From Gilliamella sp. wkB171 (GTDB lineage Bacteria; Pseudomonadota; Gammaproteobacteria; Enterobacterales; Orbaceae): 64,000 bases of DNA. The stretch spans positions 62,001-126,000 of the forward strand of contig NZ_LYST01000025.1 in assembly GCF_001693755.1 (NCBI RefSeq), in the 5' to 3' direction. Position numbers and translations under genes: made by a program. Under the pieces are notes generated by a model. The model was not told the origin of the DNA. It made no database searches and worked only from the letters and a program-made list of their open reading frames with translations. Shown here piece by piece: positions 8,183 through 17,591 of the stretch. Numbering within the stretch: the first letter of the stretch is position 1; the number at the start of each line of letters is the position of its first letter.

Positions 8183-9349
8183 ATGCAACAATACTTTAAT
8201 TATTCACTAGATTGGTTAACACAACGTAATGCACAACATACCGCTAAAGAAATTTGGCAACAACCACAAATTTGGCGCGAAGTTCTTGAACTAATTCAGC
8301 AAAAACAACCTGAACTACAACAATTTTTGCAACCTATACTGGCTGATGCCAATTCAGATATCATTTTAACTGGCGCTGGTTCATCTGCTTTTGGTGGTGT
8401 TGCACTTGCCCCTTGGCTTCGTGAACATACCCACCGCAACTTTTTTGCCTATGGCACAACCGAAATTGTCGCAGATCCACTACAATACCTACGCCCTAAT
8501 AAAAAAACCTTAATCATATCCTTTGCGCGTTCAGGAAACAGTCCTGAAAGTGTGGCAACAGTTCAACTTGCTGATCAATTAGTGGCAGATTGTTATCACC
8601 TTTTTATAACTTGTAATCCTAATAGTGCTTTAACCCAATATGCAGCTAAAGCCAACAATAGCAAACGAATTTTTGAGCTCATTATGCCAGAAGGTACCAA
8701 TGATTTAAGCTTTGCTATGACATCGAGTATTAGCAGTATGATGCTAGCAACATTACTGATTTTTGGTAATTTTGATAACCAAACAACTATCGATGCTGTT
8801 AATAAAATTGCTGATATAGCAGAACAAAAATTGATAAATTGGCAGAATATAACTAAACAATTAGCGGCAAAATCACATCAACGAGTGATCTATGTTGGTA
8901 GCAGCTGTTTTACCGGACTTGCTCAAGAATCAGCATTAAAAATTTTAGAACTCACTGCCGGCAAAATAGCCAGCCGTTTTGACTCAATACTTGGGCTTCG
9001 CCATGGTCCTAAATTTATGGTAGATAAACAAAGTCTAGTTATTTGTTTATGTTCGAATGATGCCTATATACACAAATATGATAACGATTTATTTAATGAG
9101 TTAGTTCACGATCATATCGCTACCGATGTTCTAGCCCTGTGTGGCAAAAACAATAACACCGCAAATGTATTATCGATTGATAGTGATCTGGCTGATTGTT
9201 GGCTACTCTTCCCTTATCTTATTTTTGCCCAAATGCTCGCTTTTGAAAAATCATTAAGCTGTGGCTTAACACCCGATAATCCATGTCCTACTGGCGAAGT
9301 AAACAGGGTTGTAAAAGGTGTGACTATTTATCCATTTAATCGAGTCTAA
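8183..9349 (+). CDS. agaS: Galactosamine-6-phosphate deaminase/isomerase, SIS family (AgaS)
   Basis: 388 residues, about the length of E. coli AgaS (384). It has two SIS sugar-isomerase domains. The first carries DIILTGAGSSAFGG (about 60-73) and the phosphate-binding FARSGNSPESVAT; the second carries VIYVGSSCFTGLAQESALK and LGLRHGPKFMVD. AgaS converts galactosamine-6-phosphate to tagatose-6-phosphate and ammonia in the cytoplasm. Placement between the repressor and the GalNAc PTS genes supports this over a glucosamine role. Cotranscription with agaVWEF is likely; the gap to agaV is 42 bases. Confidence 0.92.
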   Translation: MQQYFNYSLDWLTQRNAQHTAKEIWQQPQIWREVLELIQQKQPELQQFLQPILADANSDIILTGAGSSAFGGVALAPWLREHTHRNFFAYGTTEIVADPLQYLRPNKKTLIISFARSGNSPESVATVQLADQLVADCYHLFITCNPNSALTQYAAKANNSKRIFELIMPEGTNDLSFAMTSSISSMMLATLLIFGNFDNQTTIDAVNKIADIAEQKLINWQNITKQLAAKSHQRVIYVGSSCFTGLAQESALKILELTAGKIASRFDSILGLRHGPKFMVDKQSLVICLCSNDAYIHKYDNDLFNELVHDHIATDVLALCGKNNNTANVLSIDSDLADCWLLFPYLIFAQMLAFEKSLSCGLTPDNPCPTGEVNRVVKGVTIYPFNRV

Positions 9350-9391
9350 ACGGTAATTATTTAATATCAAACCACTAGGGAGGGAATCAGT

Positions 9392-9880
9392 ATGGGTACG
9401 CCAAATATTCTAATGACACGCATAGATAATCGTTTAGTTCATGGTCAAGTCGGAGTCACTTGGGTAAATGCACTTGGTGCTAATTTATTATTAGTTGCCA
9501 ATGACAGTGCTGCACAAGATCCAGTCCAACAAAACCTTATGGATATGGTTATCGCTGAAGGTATTCAAACGCGTTATTTTACTTTGCAAAAAACGATCGA
9601 CATCATCGGCAAAGCCGCCGATCGTCAAAAAATTTTTATTGTTTGTAAAACACCACAAGATGTTCTTACGCTAGTAAAAGGTGGCGTACCTATCAAATTT
9701 GTCAATGTCGGTAATATGCATTTTTCAGAAGGGAAAAAACAGATACATAAAACGGTATCGGTTGACGAAAGTGATATTGCCGCATTTAAAGAACTTTACC
9801 AATTGGGTGTAACTTGCGAAATTCGCCGAGTGCCCGATGAGTCCGGTGAAAAAATTTCAGATTTACTCAACTTTTGTTAA
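9392..9880 (+). CDS. agaV: PTS N-acetylgalactosamine-specific IIB component
   Basis: 162 residues, mannose-family IIB (PTSIIB_sorb). The phosphorylated histidine is His17 in TRIDNRLVHGQVGVTW. The rest, for example NDSAAQDPVQQNLMDMVIAEGI and VNVGNMHFSEGKKQIHKTVSVD, matches AgaV/AgaB strongly. It takes phosphate from IIA and passes it to sugar entering through IIC/IID. AGGGAGG precedes the ATG. It is followed after 16 bases by the IIC gene. Confidence 0.92.
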   Translation: MGTPNILMTRIDNRLVHGQVGVTWVNALGANLLLVANDSAAQDPVQQNLMDMVIAEGIQTRYFTLQKTIDIIGKAADRQKIFIVCKTPQDVLTLVKGGVPIKFVNVGNMHFSEGKKQIHKTVSVDESDIAAFKELYQLGVTCEIRRVPDESGEKISDLLNFC

Positions 9881-9896
9881 TAACAGGGAGCACTAT

Positions 9897-10673
9897 ATGT
9901 TAATCGATGCGTTATTAATTGGGCTATTAGCAGGTATTGCTGGCGTTGATCTGTTTGATGGACTCACGCATTTACATAGACCGGTTGTTATTGGTCCTTT
10001 AGTCGGTCTAATTTTGGGTGATGTCACAACTGGTTTATATGTTGGCGGTTCATTGGAATTGGTCTGGATGGGGATGGTACCGTTAGCCGGTGCACAACCA
10101 CCAAATGTGGTCATTGGTGGTGTAATTGGTACCACATTTGCCGTTTTAACTCATGCCGATCCTAAAGTAGCGATTGGAATTGCTGTACCATTTGCTATCG
10201 CGGTACAAGGTTGCATTACTATTTTATTTACTATCTACTCACCAATGATGCATAAATGCGACAAATTTGTCGATCAACTCAACTTCAAAGGTATTGAATG
10301 GGTCAACTACTTAGGAATGATTATATTATTTTGTTTCTATTTTATTGTCGCATTTTTACCTATCTATTTTGGTGCAGATGCGGCTACTGAGTTAGTCAAA
10401 AAATCACCACAATGGTTACTTGATGGGTTAAGTATTGCCGGTGGTATGATGCCTGCAATTGGCTTTGCCATGTTAATGAAAATTATGATGAAAAAAACTT
10501 ATATTGCTTATTTTATTCTCGGTTTTCTTGGCGTGACCTTTTTAAAATTACCTATTTTGGCAATTGCATTAGGCGCACTCGCTATTGCAATGATCGATTT
10601 CTTTAATTATAGCCGTGATAACAATCAAAGTAACAAGCCAGCCGGCTCAATGGAGGTGGAAGATGGGATTTAA
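9897..10673 (+). CDS. agaW: PTS N-acetylgalactosamine-specific IIC component
   Basis: 258 residues from ATG at 9897 (CAGGGAG upstream); an upstream in-frame extension to 9837 overlaps agaV and is rejected. It is a polytopic mannose-family IIC protein with HLHRPVVIGPLVGLILGD and LELVWMGMVPLAGAQPPNVVIGG near the N-terminus, the sugar-path signature, and a C-terminus ending EVEDGI as in AgaW. It forms the membrane channel with IID. Its stop overlaps the IID start by 11 bases, so translation is coupled. Confidence 0.92.
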   Translation: MLIDALLIGLLAGIAGVDLFDGLTHLHRPVVIGPLVGLILGDVTTGLYVGGSLELVWMGMVPLAGAQPPNVVIGGVIGTTFAVLTHADPKVAIGIAVPFAIAVQGCITILFTIYSPMMHKCDKFVDQLNFKGIEWVNYLGMIILFCFYFIVAFLPIYFGADAATELVKKSPQWLLDGLSIAGGMMPAIGFAMLMKIMMKKTYIAYFILGFLGVTFLKLPILAIALGALAIAMIDFFNYSRDNNQSNKPAGSMEVEDGI

Positions 10674-11559
10674 TAACGATAGTGAAAGCCAAATGGCACA
10701 AAAAGCAGAAAAGCGTATGGAACAAGCGTTAGCTACCAGCAAAGTATCGACCGATACCTACAGTGATCAAAGCCAAAATATCACCTTAACGAAAAGTGAT
10801 ATCAATCGTATGGCATTTCGATCACTTGCATTACAAGCTTCATTCAATTATGAACGTATGCAAGCGGGCGGCTGGCTATTTACAATTTTACCTGCATTAC
10901 GAAAAATTCATAAAAATAAAGATGATCTAAAAAATTCAATGCATATGCATATGGAATTTATTAATGTCCACCCTTTTGACGCGACATTCTTGTCTGGACT
11001 GGTATTAGCCATGGAAAAAGGCAAAGAAAATATTTCAACCATCCGAGCAGTTAAAGTTGCATTAATGGGGCCTTTAGGCGGTATAGGTGACGCATTATTC
11101 TGGCTAACACTGTTACCTATTTGTGCAGGAATTGGGGCATCATTAGCATTAGAAGGTAGCTTATTTGGACCGATTATCTTTCTATTGATGTTTAACGTAG
11201 TACACTTTGGATTACGTTTTGGCCTTGCTCACTACGGTTATCGGGCTGGTATCAGCACTTTACCATTATTAAAAACTCACACTAAACGTATTTCGCATGC
11301 TGCATCAATAGTAGGCATGACCGTTATTGGTGCTTTAGTTGCCTCGTATGTACATTTAGCCACACCGCTAGAAATTAATGCAGGACAGGCACATATTGCA
11401 CTACAAACCGATGTACTGGATAAATTAATGCCCAATCTATTACCGTTAGGATTTACATTAATGGTTTATTCACTCATGAAACGTAACTTTTCACCGGTTA
11501 AATTAATTGGTTTAACTGTAGTAATTGGTGTTTTAGGTAAATTAGTTGGTTTTTTATAA
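10663..11559 (+). CDS. agaE: PTS N-acetylgalactosamine-specific IID component
   Basis: 298 residues from ATG at 10663, chosen for the strong GGAGGTGG upstream. Mannose-family IID with FRSLALQASFNYERMQAGGW, KVALMGPLGGIGDALFWLTLLPI and a hydrophobic C-terminal part. It works with IIC in the membrane. The N-terminus carries about 33 extra hydrophilic residues (NNDSESQMAQKAEKRMEQAL onwards) compared with the E. coli AgaE I recall. It overlaps agaW by 11 bases. Confidence 0.92.
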   Translation: MGFNNDSESQMAQKAEKRMEQALATSKVSTDTYSDQSQNITLTKSDINRMAFRSLALQASFNYERMQAGGWLFTILPALRKIHKNKDDLKNSMHMHMEFINVHPFDATFLSGLVLAMEKGKENISTIRAVKVALMGPLGGIGDALFWLTLLPICAGIGASLALEGSLFGPIIFLLMFNVVHFGLRFGLAHYGYRAGISTLPLLKTHTKRISHAASIVGMTVIGALVASYVHLATPLEINAGQAHIALQTDVLDKLMPNLLPLGFTLMVYSLMKRNFSPVKLIGLTVVIGVLGKLVGFL

Positions 11560-11569
11560 AGGACAAATT

Positions 11570-12007
11570 ATGATAGGTGTGATATTAACCGGTCACGGTA
11601 GCTTTGCTACCGGCCTTTTTCAGGCAGCAACACAAATTATTGGCGAGCAAATACAATTTAGCGCAGTTGATTTTCCTGATGGGATGAGTAGTGAACAACT
11701 TGAACAACAGCTCAAAGCATCATTAAAATCAAACGATAACGGTGAAGGCGTCATTTTTTTGACCGACATTGTTGGTGGCTCTCCTTTTAAACTATCGGCT
11801 ACGCTTAGCTTCGAGTTTGAGAAAATAGAGGTTATTAGTGGTATTAATATGCCGCTATTATTAGAAATATTGTTACAACGCGATGAATTGGATTTGCAAA
11901 CCTTACGTTTAAAAATTGTTGAAAATGCCGATAAAAGTATCAGTAGTTTATGGCATGAACAACAAAAAAAATCAACTTATGAGAAGGAATGTTCAGATGG
12001 CATCTAA
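11570..12007 (+). CDS. agaF: PTS N-acetylgalactosamine-specific IIA component
   Basis: 145 residues from ATG at 11570 (AAAGGAC upstream). It is a mannose-family IIA domain with active-site His9 in MIGVILTGHGSFATGLF and the FLTDIVGGSPFKLSATL loop. It accepts phosphate from HPr and gives it to the IIB protein. It overlaps the start of agaA by 11 bases. Confidence 0.92.
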   Translation: MIGVILTGHGSFATGLFQAATQIIGEQIQFSAVDFPDGMSSEQLEQQLKASLKSNDNGEGVIFLTDIVGGSPFKLSATLSFEFEKIEVISGINMPLLLEILLQRDELDLQTLRLKIVENADKSISSLWHEQQKKSTYEKECSDGI

Positions 12008-13157
12008 GCAAATTCATGCAAAACAAGTTTTAACGCCTATAGGTTGGTTAGAAAATGCCATTATCACTATTGAAAAAGATAGAATCACCAATATTGAGCT
12101 TAGTGATAAACCGAGTATCAATGAGATTAAGGTATTACCAGCATTAATTGATACCCATATTCATGGCGTAATGGGTGCAGATACGATGGATGCAACGCAT
12201 ACCGCTCTTGATACCATGAGTCGTTTTCTAGCACAGCGTGGCGTAGGTGCTTTTTTAGCAACGACGGTAACGGAAAGTCATGAAAAAATTGAAGCAGCTT
12301 TACGACAGGTAAAAAATAGTATTAAACAAGGGGTATCTGGAGCGACCTTACTTGGGTCATATCTAGAAGGACCTTTTTTTACCCCAACACATAAAGGCGC
12401 ACACCCACAAGAGCTTCTACATGCACCCAATCAATCACTCATTGAAAAATGGTTAAAACTTGCAGAAGGAACATTAAAGTGCATCGCTTTAGCACCTGAA
12501 TATCCTGAATCGATAGCGATAATCAAATGGCTATCTAGCCAAAAAATTCGTGTCATGCTAGGACATACTAATGCAGACTATTCAACCACTAAAGCGGCAC
12601 TGTTGGCCGGCGCAAGTGGCGTAGTACATTGTTATAATGGGATGTCAGGTCTACAGCATCGTAATCCCGGTGTTGTTGGAGCAGCACTCAGCATTGATAA
12701 TTGCCAAGCAGAAATCATTGTTGATGGTCATCATGTACATCCCGCAGCTGTTGCCATTGCTCACAAATGTTGTGGTAAAAATTTATTACTCATCACTGAT
12801 GCTATGCGAGCAACCGGTATGCCTAATGGAGATTATCAATTAGGCAAATTAGTCGTACATATGCAAGATAATGTTGTACGCACCGATGAAGGAAGTCTTG
12901 CTGGAAGTGTATTAACGCTAGATCGTGCTGTTAACAATTTTGCTAAATTTACAGATATTTGTTTTGAACAAGCATGGCTACATGCTAGCTATTACCCAGC
13001 AAAAGCATTAGGTATTGATGAAGATTTAGGTAGTATTTCCATCAATAAATTAGCTAATTTAGTCTTACTTAATAAGCAAAATGAACTAGTTGCAACTATT
13101 GTTAATGGTAAAGTGGTATATAAATCAGATGAATATGATGATCATTATTTTTGCTAA
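11997..13157 (+). CDS. agaA: N-acetylgalactosamine-6-phosphate deacetylase
   Basis: 386 residues from ATG at 11997, with AGAAGGA upstream; an earlier in-frame start at 11916 would lie inside agaF. It is an amidohydrolase of the NagA/AgaA family with DTHIHG (52-57), Glu124 in YLEGPFF, His190 in GHTNADY, His211 in HCYNGM (NagA usually has HLFNAM), VDGHHVHP and catalytic Asp268 in LITDAM. It removes acetate from GalNAc-6-phosphate so that AgaS can deaminate the product. NagA activity on GlcNAc-6-phosphate cannot be excluded from sequence, but the PTS context favours GalNAc. It is the last gene of the operon. Confidence 0.9.
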   Translation: MASKQIHAKQVLTPIGWLENAIITIEKDRITNIELSDKPSINEIKVLPALIDTHIHGVMGADTMDATHTALDTMSRFLAQRGVGAFLATTVTESHEKIEAALRQVKNSIKQGVSGATLLGSYLEGPFFTPTHKGAHPQELLHAPNQSLIEKWLKLAEGTLKCIALAPEYPESIAIIKWLSSQKIRVMLGHTNADYSTTKAALLAGASGVVHCYNGMSGLQHRNPGVVGAALSIDNCQAEIIVDGHHVHPAAVAIAHKCCGKNLLLITDAMRATGMPNGDYQLGKLVVHMQDNVVRTDEGSLAGSVLTLDRAVNNFAKFTDICFEQAWLHASYYPAKALGIDEDLGSISINKLANLVLLNKQNELVATIVNGKVVYKSDEYDDHYFC

Positions 13158-13277
13158 ATGCTGAACAAAGCATGATTATGATCACTAAACCACACCTAAA
13201 GGATAGTTTTATGCTATAACCAAAAGAGTATGACAATGTTATAACTCTCGTTTTTAAATGACATAAAAGGAGGTCAT

Positions 13278-14537
13278 ATGAAACAAATCCTATTTAAAGG
13301 AATATTAGGTTTAACAGCATTGTTGTCATTTTCAACATATGCAACAGATACGCTGGATGATTATACTTTAGAACAAGTGGTCGTATTTAGCCGTCATGGT
13401 TTACGTGCACCATTAGCCAGTCCAACAAGTACACTAGGGAAAGTCACGCCAAACCAATGGCCACAATGGGATACGCCAGCGAGTTATTTGACAATACGCG
13501 GCGGTGTGTTAGAAACATATTTTGGTCACTATTTTAGCCAATGGCTTGTGGATAATAAATTATTAAATGCCGATAGTTGCCCAACTGAAAAAGATGTTTA
13601 CATTTATACCAACAGCCTTCAACGAACAATTGCGACCGGACAATATTTTGCGGTTGGTGCTTTTCCTGGCTGCATAGTGCCTATTATTCATAAAGAAAAA
13701 CTCGGTACAATGGATCCACTGTTTTTCCCTGTTATTCGAGATGATAGTCCTGAATTTAAACAAGCTGCGATTAATTCAATTAATCAAAATGCAGATTCTA
13801 ATGGTATTGACGGGTTAAATAAAAAGCTAAATAAAGCCTATCGAGATATGGCTAATGTCATCAATTATCCAAAATCAAAAGATTGTTTAAACAACAAACA
13901 ATGTGACTTTATTGCTTTACCAACACAATTGATCATCGAAAAAGGTAAAGAACCTGGTATTACTGGACCACTACGAACAGGAACATCCATTGCCGATGCC
14001 TTTATATTACAATACTATGAAGGAGTACCTTTAGCAAAAGTAGCTTGGGGCAAAATAAAAAATGAGCAGCAATTTAAACAGCTTGTTGCCATTAAAGAAG
14101 ATTATAATAAGGTTCTGTTTGGCTCACCTGTTGTGGCAAAACACGTCGCTGCAAATTTAGTTAATTACATTAATCAAGCATTCACTGAAAATGACTCAAC
14201 TATAAAGTTTACTTTTTTAGTAGGGCATGACTCCAATGTAGCTTCTTTATTTTCAACAATGCAGATTCAACCTTATAACTTACCAAACCAGTTTGAAACA
14301 ACACCTATTGGAGGCAAAGTGGTATTTGAAAAATGGCGAAACAACAATAGTGGTGAAAAATTTATTAAAATTGAGTATTTTTATCAATCTACAGATCAAA
14401 TTCGCAACTTATCACCATTGAATCGTGATAATCCACCACAAAAAGTCACCTTAAACATGACAAAATGCCCAGCAAATGCAATGGGACTTTGCTCATTCAA
14501 CACCTTCAAACAAGTGATGGATGATATCAGCAAATAG
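13278..14537 (+). CDS. agp: Glucose-1-phosphatase, histidine acid phosphatase
   Basis: 419 residues with a Sec signal peptide (cleavage after about Ala22, FSTYA). The histidine acid phosphatase motif is SRHGLRAPL with nucleophile His40, and the distal catalytic pair is His317-Asp318 in VGHDSNVASL. Long stretches follow E. coli Agp (NSLQRT, GAFPGC, EKLGTMDP, TPIGGKVVFEKW). Agp releases glucose from glucose-1-phosphate in the periplasm and also attacks some inositol phosphates. Here the motif is RHG as in phytases, whereas E. coli Agp, as I recall it, has RHN. AAGGAGGT precedes ATG at 13278. The 120-base gap from agaA suggests a separate promoter. Confidence 0.93.
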   Translation: MKQILFKGILGLTALLSFSTYATDTLDDYTLEQVVVFSRHGLRAPLASPTSTLGKVTPNQWPQWDTPASYLTIRGGVLETYFGHYFSQWLVDNKLLNADSCPTEKDVYIYTNSLQRTIATGQYFAVGAFPGCIVPIIHKEKLGTMDPLFFPVIRDDSPEFKQAAINSINQNADSNGIDGLNKKLNKAYRDMANVINYPKSKDCLNNKQCDFIALPTQLIIEKGKEPGITGPLRTGTSIADAFILQYYEGVPLAKVAWGKIKNEQQFKQLVAIKEDYNKVLFGSPVVAKHVAANLVNYINQAFTENDSTIKFTFLVGHDSNVASLFSTMQIQPYNLPNQFETTPIGGKVVFEKWRNNNSGEKFIKIEYFYQSTDQIRNLSPLNRDNPPQKVTLNMTKCPANAMGLCSFNTFKQVMDDISK

Positions 14538-14550
14538 TGTTATTTATTAA

Positions 14551-14589
14551 TAGTAAGCAAAAACTGTTAAATGCGTTTTATGCTTACTA
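14551..14589. terminator. Bidirectional hairpin between agp and hxpA
   Basis: TAGTAAGCA (14551-14559) and TGCTTACTA (14581-14589) pair perfectly, and AAAAC/GTTTT extend the stem inward with one bulge. It sits between two convergent genes. No strong T run follows on either strand. Confidence 0.55.
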
Positions 14590-14609
14590 TCCATTATATT
14601 CATCTAAGG

Positions 14610-15269
14610 TTATTCAGCATTAATTTTTGAAATCACAATATCAGTTGGCATAACTTTTTTAATGATTAATTCATCAAAACTATTAATGTTCAATGCAACG
14701 TTTGCCTGAGCACAATTCAGTAAATTAACACCAATAACTTGGCATTTAGCATTAAAAGCAGATTGTATTCCTGCAGTCGAATCTTCAAAAACAATACATT
14801 GCTCAGCAAGTAACCCAAGTGCTTTTGCGCCTTGCAAGTAACCGTCCGGAGCAGGTTTAGTATTTGCAACCATTTCACCCGTGATGAAAACGGGTGGTTT
14901 AGCTACGCCAAGCAGGTTGAATCGAGATTCAGCAACAATTTTAGTGCCAGAAGTCACAATGCCCCAAGGTATATTTTGCGATGATAACAACTGTAAAAAT
15001 TTACTTGCACCAGGTATTTCACCTATGCCATCTAAGTCTTGTGATTCTAATTGCTCCATCCAGTTAAACTCCTGTTTTATCTCTTCATTAGGTTTATCCG
15101 GTAAAAAAAGCTTTATATTGTCAATCGCTTTACGCCCATGAATCGAAGTCAACACATAATCATGATTTAGATGATGACGCTTGGCAAATTTTAACCAACA
15201 ACGCTCAACTGCTGATAACGAGTTAACTAATGTCCCATCTAAATCAAAAAGAAGTCCTTTAGCTTGCAT
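14610..15269 (-). CDS. hxpA: HAD-superfamily sugar phosphatase (HxpA/YfbT-like)
   Basis: 219 residues. The HAD motif I is LFDLDGTLV (nucleophile Asp9, Asp11), motif II is IVTSGT and motifs III/IV are KPAPDGYLQGAKALG and VFEDSTAGIQSA. The beginning MQAKGLLFDLDGTLVNSLSAVERCW and PWGIVTSG follow E. coli YfbT (HxpA), which dephosphorylates hexose and pentitol phosphates. A role in relieving sugar-phosphate stress beside two sugar operons is plausible. Single gene, convergent with agp. Confidence 0.82.
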   Translation of the reverse strand: MQAKGLLFDLDGTLVNSLSAVERCWLKFAKRHHLNHDYVLTSIHGRKAIDNIKLFLPDKPNEEIKQEFNWMEQLESQDLDGIGEIPGASKFLQLLSSQNIPWGIVTSGTKIVAESRFNLLGVAKPPVFITGEMVANTKPAPDGYLQGAKALGLLAEQCIVFEDSTAGIQSAFNAKCQVIGVNLLNCAQANVALNINSFDELIIKKVMPTDIVISKINAE

Positions 15270-15598
15270 ATTATAATTTTCCTGTACGACTACATTGAAT
15301 TTACTGTTCTATCGATTTTTACATTAACTGATTTCCGTTTAACGCAAATAACGTCAATCAATCACTTTTTGCCACACCTGTATAGAGACTCATTAAACAT
15401 TCAATCTCAACACAACAATAAGCTGCTGATATTGTCGCAAGTATTACAAAAGGTTGCGACTAGATAGCCACATGAACTAACCATTGAATTAGTTAACAAG
15501 TGATAAATATCAAAAGTCGTTATCTCCTAACTTTATTTATTGTGCTTTTTAGTATTTGTTAAGATTAAATGAGTTAAATAGCCCCGCCTTTTCAATCA
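15270..15598. other. Intergenic region, no clear feature
   Basis: About 330 bases between lacC (ending at 15599) and hxpA (starting at 15269). A plus-strand frame at 15264-15467 has no ribosome-binding site and no recognisable domain. No hairpin terminator for lacC is evident. Confidence 0.4.
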
Positions 15599-16543
15599 TT
15601 ATTTATCCATTACTTGTTGGACAACAACTTGCTGAAAATAGCCATCATAGTTTTGCATATTGACAAAACCAGTTTGTGACTCCATCGTATTTAACATGCC
15701 CATCGTCATAGCTCGTTTAAGCATCACCTCTACCGGTTCATTTTGGTGAATACCAACAGCCAGCCCAGCTAAAGTTACATCTCCAGAACCAACAGGATTA
15801 ACCACATTAATTCTAGGAATTGTTACTCGATAATATTGCCCATGACAACGAGCAAAGGCGCCATTTTTACCTAATGATACAATGACAAAAGCGATGTTAT
15901 CCAACAAAGGATGATTGACCGCTGAAATCAGTGAATCAATATTTTGTTCATCAATATTAACTTGTAGAATTTGTTGTAGTTCACTCTTATTGGGTTTAAT
16001 CAAATAAGGTTTATTTTGGGAGATTAACACCTCATGCAACATGTTGCCAGATGAATCAAGTAAAACGGGAATATTGTTTTTATTTGCTTTTTCAATAAGT
16101 TGAACATAAAAATTAACAGGAAAACCTTGGGGCAACGATCCAGAAATTGTGATTACTTTGGCCTGACTTAATAGTGTCTGATAATGATTGAAAAAATGAA
16201 TCACATCTTGTTCAGTTAATACAGGACCTGATTCAAGAATTTCAGTTTGATTCCCCTCATGTAAAATCGCTATACAATTTCTTGATTCCTGCTTTGTAAT
16301 ATAAAAATCATATTTGATATCATTTTCAGTCAATTTTTTTTGAATATATTCACCCGTAGTGCCACCAACAATACCCGAAGCTAATACATCTATCCCCGAA
16401 TATTTAATCCCCCGAGTTACATTCAGTCCCTTTCCTCCGGCTGTTTTTCTGACGTCTTTTACTCGATTAATATCATTAATGTTAAATTTTGCCAGTGGAT
16501 AAGAGATATCCACCGAAGGGTTCATCGTAATGGTTAATATCAT
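15599..16543 (-). CDS. lacC: Tagatose-6-phosphate kinase / 1-phosphofructokinase family (LacC-like)
   Basis: 314 residues, PfkB-family hexose-phosphate kinase of the LacC/FruK group. It starts MILTITMNPSVDISYPL, has the TAGGKGLNVTRG substrate motif (34-45), and carries the anion hole and base GSGD (252-255, Asp255 catalytic) in NPVGSGDVTLAG. LacC makes tagatose-1,6-bisphosphate. Location downstream of gatABCD-gatR, whose product is tagatose-6-phosphate, favours LacC over FruK. It would also serve the GalNAc pathway encoded opposite. It follows gatR by 182 bases. Confidence 0.82.
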   Translation of the reverse strand: MILTITMNPSVDISYPLAKFNINDINRVKDVRKTAGGKGLNVTRGIKYSGIDVLASGIVGGTTGEYIQKKLTENDIKYDFYITKQESRNCIAILHEGNQTEILESGPVLTEQDVIHFFNHYQTLLSQAKVITISGSLPQGFPVNFYVQLIEKANKNNIPVLLDSSGNMLHEVLISQNKPYLIKPNKSELQQILQVNIDEQNIDSLISAVNHPLLDNIAFVIVSLGKNGAFARCHGQYYRVTIPRINVVNPVGSGDVTLAGLAVGIHQNEPVEVMLKRAMTMGMLNTMESQTGFVNMQNYDGYFQQVVVQQVMDK

Positions 16544-16725
16544 GTTTTTTCCTACACAAATGATGTTCTACTATTGTTTATGAGAAATATTCAACTTACT
16601 TAATCTGGTTAATATGATGTAAGAAAAAAGTTTGTAACAGTATTAGTCTTTGCTTAAATTAGATAAGCTGAAATTGATGATTTTTTATAAACTGCATTCC
16701 ATCGGAATCCCATCATACTTGTATT

Positions 16726-17499
16726 TTATACAGTTATAAAACCAACACCTTTTGCTTCAAATTCTTGTTTACATCGACTGTTAACATCAATATCAGTAAT
16801 AATCGTATCAAGCTGGCTCATTGGTAACACAACATTGATACCATTACGCCCAAACTTTGATGAATCTAAAACCGCAATCACATGTTTTGCAGCTTTAGCC
16901 ATAACGCTACTAATAGTATAACCTTCATTAAACGTTGTTATTCCTCTTTCAGCATCAATCCCGTCTGCGCCAACAAACAAAATATCTGCTGAAATGCCGG
17001 CTAATGATTGCTCTGCAATTTTTCCATGAAAAGAACGTGTTTTGTGTCTAAGCGTACCACCACACATAAACAACATGATGTCACTATTATCTGATAAGAT
17101 AAATGCTGACGTTAGACTATTGGTAATCACTGTAATATGTTTTAGTTTTACCAGCTCTTCAGCTATTAACATAGTTGTACTACCGCTATCTAAAATAATA
17201 GTATCACCTTCTTTAACATGTTTAACTGCTTCAATTGCAATACGTTTTTTTGCTTCTATAAATCGCTGATAGCGCTCTTCTAATTGTAACTCTTTAAACG
17301 ATTTTATTTCTCCATTATCAACGATTTTAGTTGCTCCACCATGAAAACGAATTAGTACGCCTTGTTTTTCTAGCAATCTGAGATCAGTTCGAATCGTGAC
17401 TTCGGAAACCTCATATTGCTGAGATAAATCACTCACCAATAAAGTACCTTTCATATTAATAAGCTCTAATATCTGTTGACGTCTTTCACTTGCATTCAT
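16726..17499 (-). CDS. gatR: DeoR-family repressor of the galactitol operon (GatR-like)
   Basis: 257 residues. DeoR winged helix at about 5-57 (VSDLSQQYEVSEVTIRTDLRLLEKQGVLIRFHGGATK), then the ligand domain with DTIILDSGSTTMLIAEEL and ILFVGADGIDAERGITTFNEGY. The N-terminal MNASERRQQILELIN and RFHGGATKI resemble E. coli GatR. It lies inside the gat cluster, 92 bases after gatD, with TTTTCGAAAA (17510-17519) directly upstream, which suggests autoregulation. Confidence 0.85.
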   Translation of the reverse strand: MNASERRQQILELINMKGTLLVSDLSQQYEVSEVTIRTDLRLLEKQGVLIRFHGGATKIVDNGEIKSFKELQLEERYQRFIEAKKRIAIEAVKHVKEGDTIILDSGSTTMLIAEELVKLKHITVITNSLTSAFILSDNSDIMLFMCGGTLRHKTRSFHGKIAEQSLAGISADILFVGADGIDAERGITTFNEGYTISSVMAKAAKHVIAVLDSSKFGRNGINVVLPMSQLDTIITDIDVNSRCKQEFEAKGVGFITV

Positions 17500-17509
17500 A
17501 TTATTTCCT

Positions 17510-17519
17510 TTTTCGAAAA
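17510..17519. promoter_or_regulatory. Candidate GatR box upstream of gatR
   Basis: The palindrome TTTTCGAAAA lies 10 bases before the gatR start codon. The same TCGAAA core recurs several times upstream of gatA (20900-20982). Confidence 0.4.
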
Positions 17520-17591
17520 TTTTTCAGCAGTGTATAACAAACAAAATCAAAAGATAAGCGCTCTTTTTCATGGTGGAATTAATTTAAAATT

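Noticed and set aside
15264-15467. Plus-strand open frame of 67 codons between hxpA and lacC
   Set aside because: It has no ribosome-binding site, no domain and a composition typical of AT-rich spacer.
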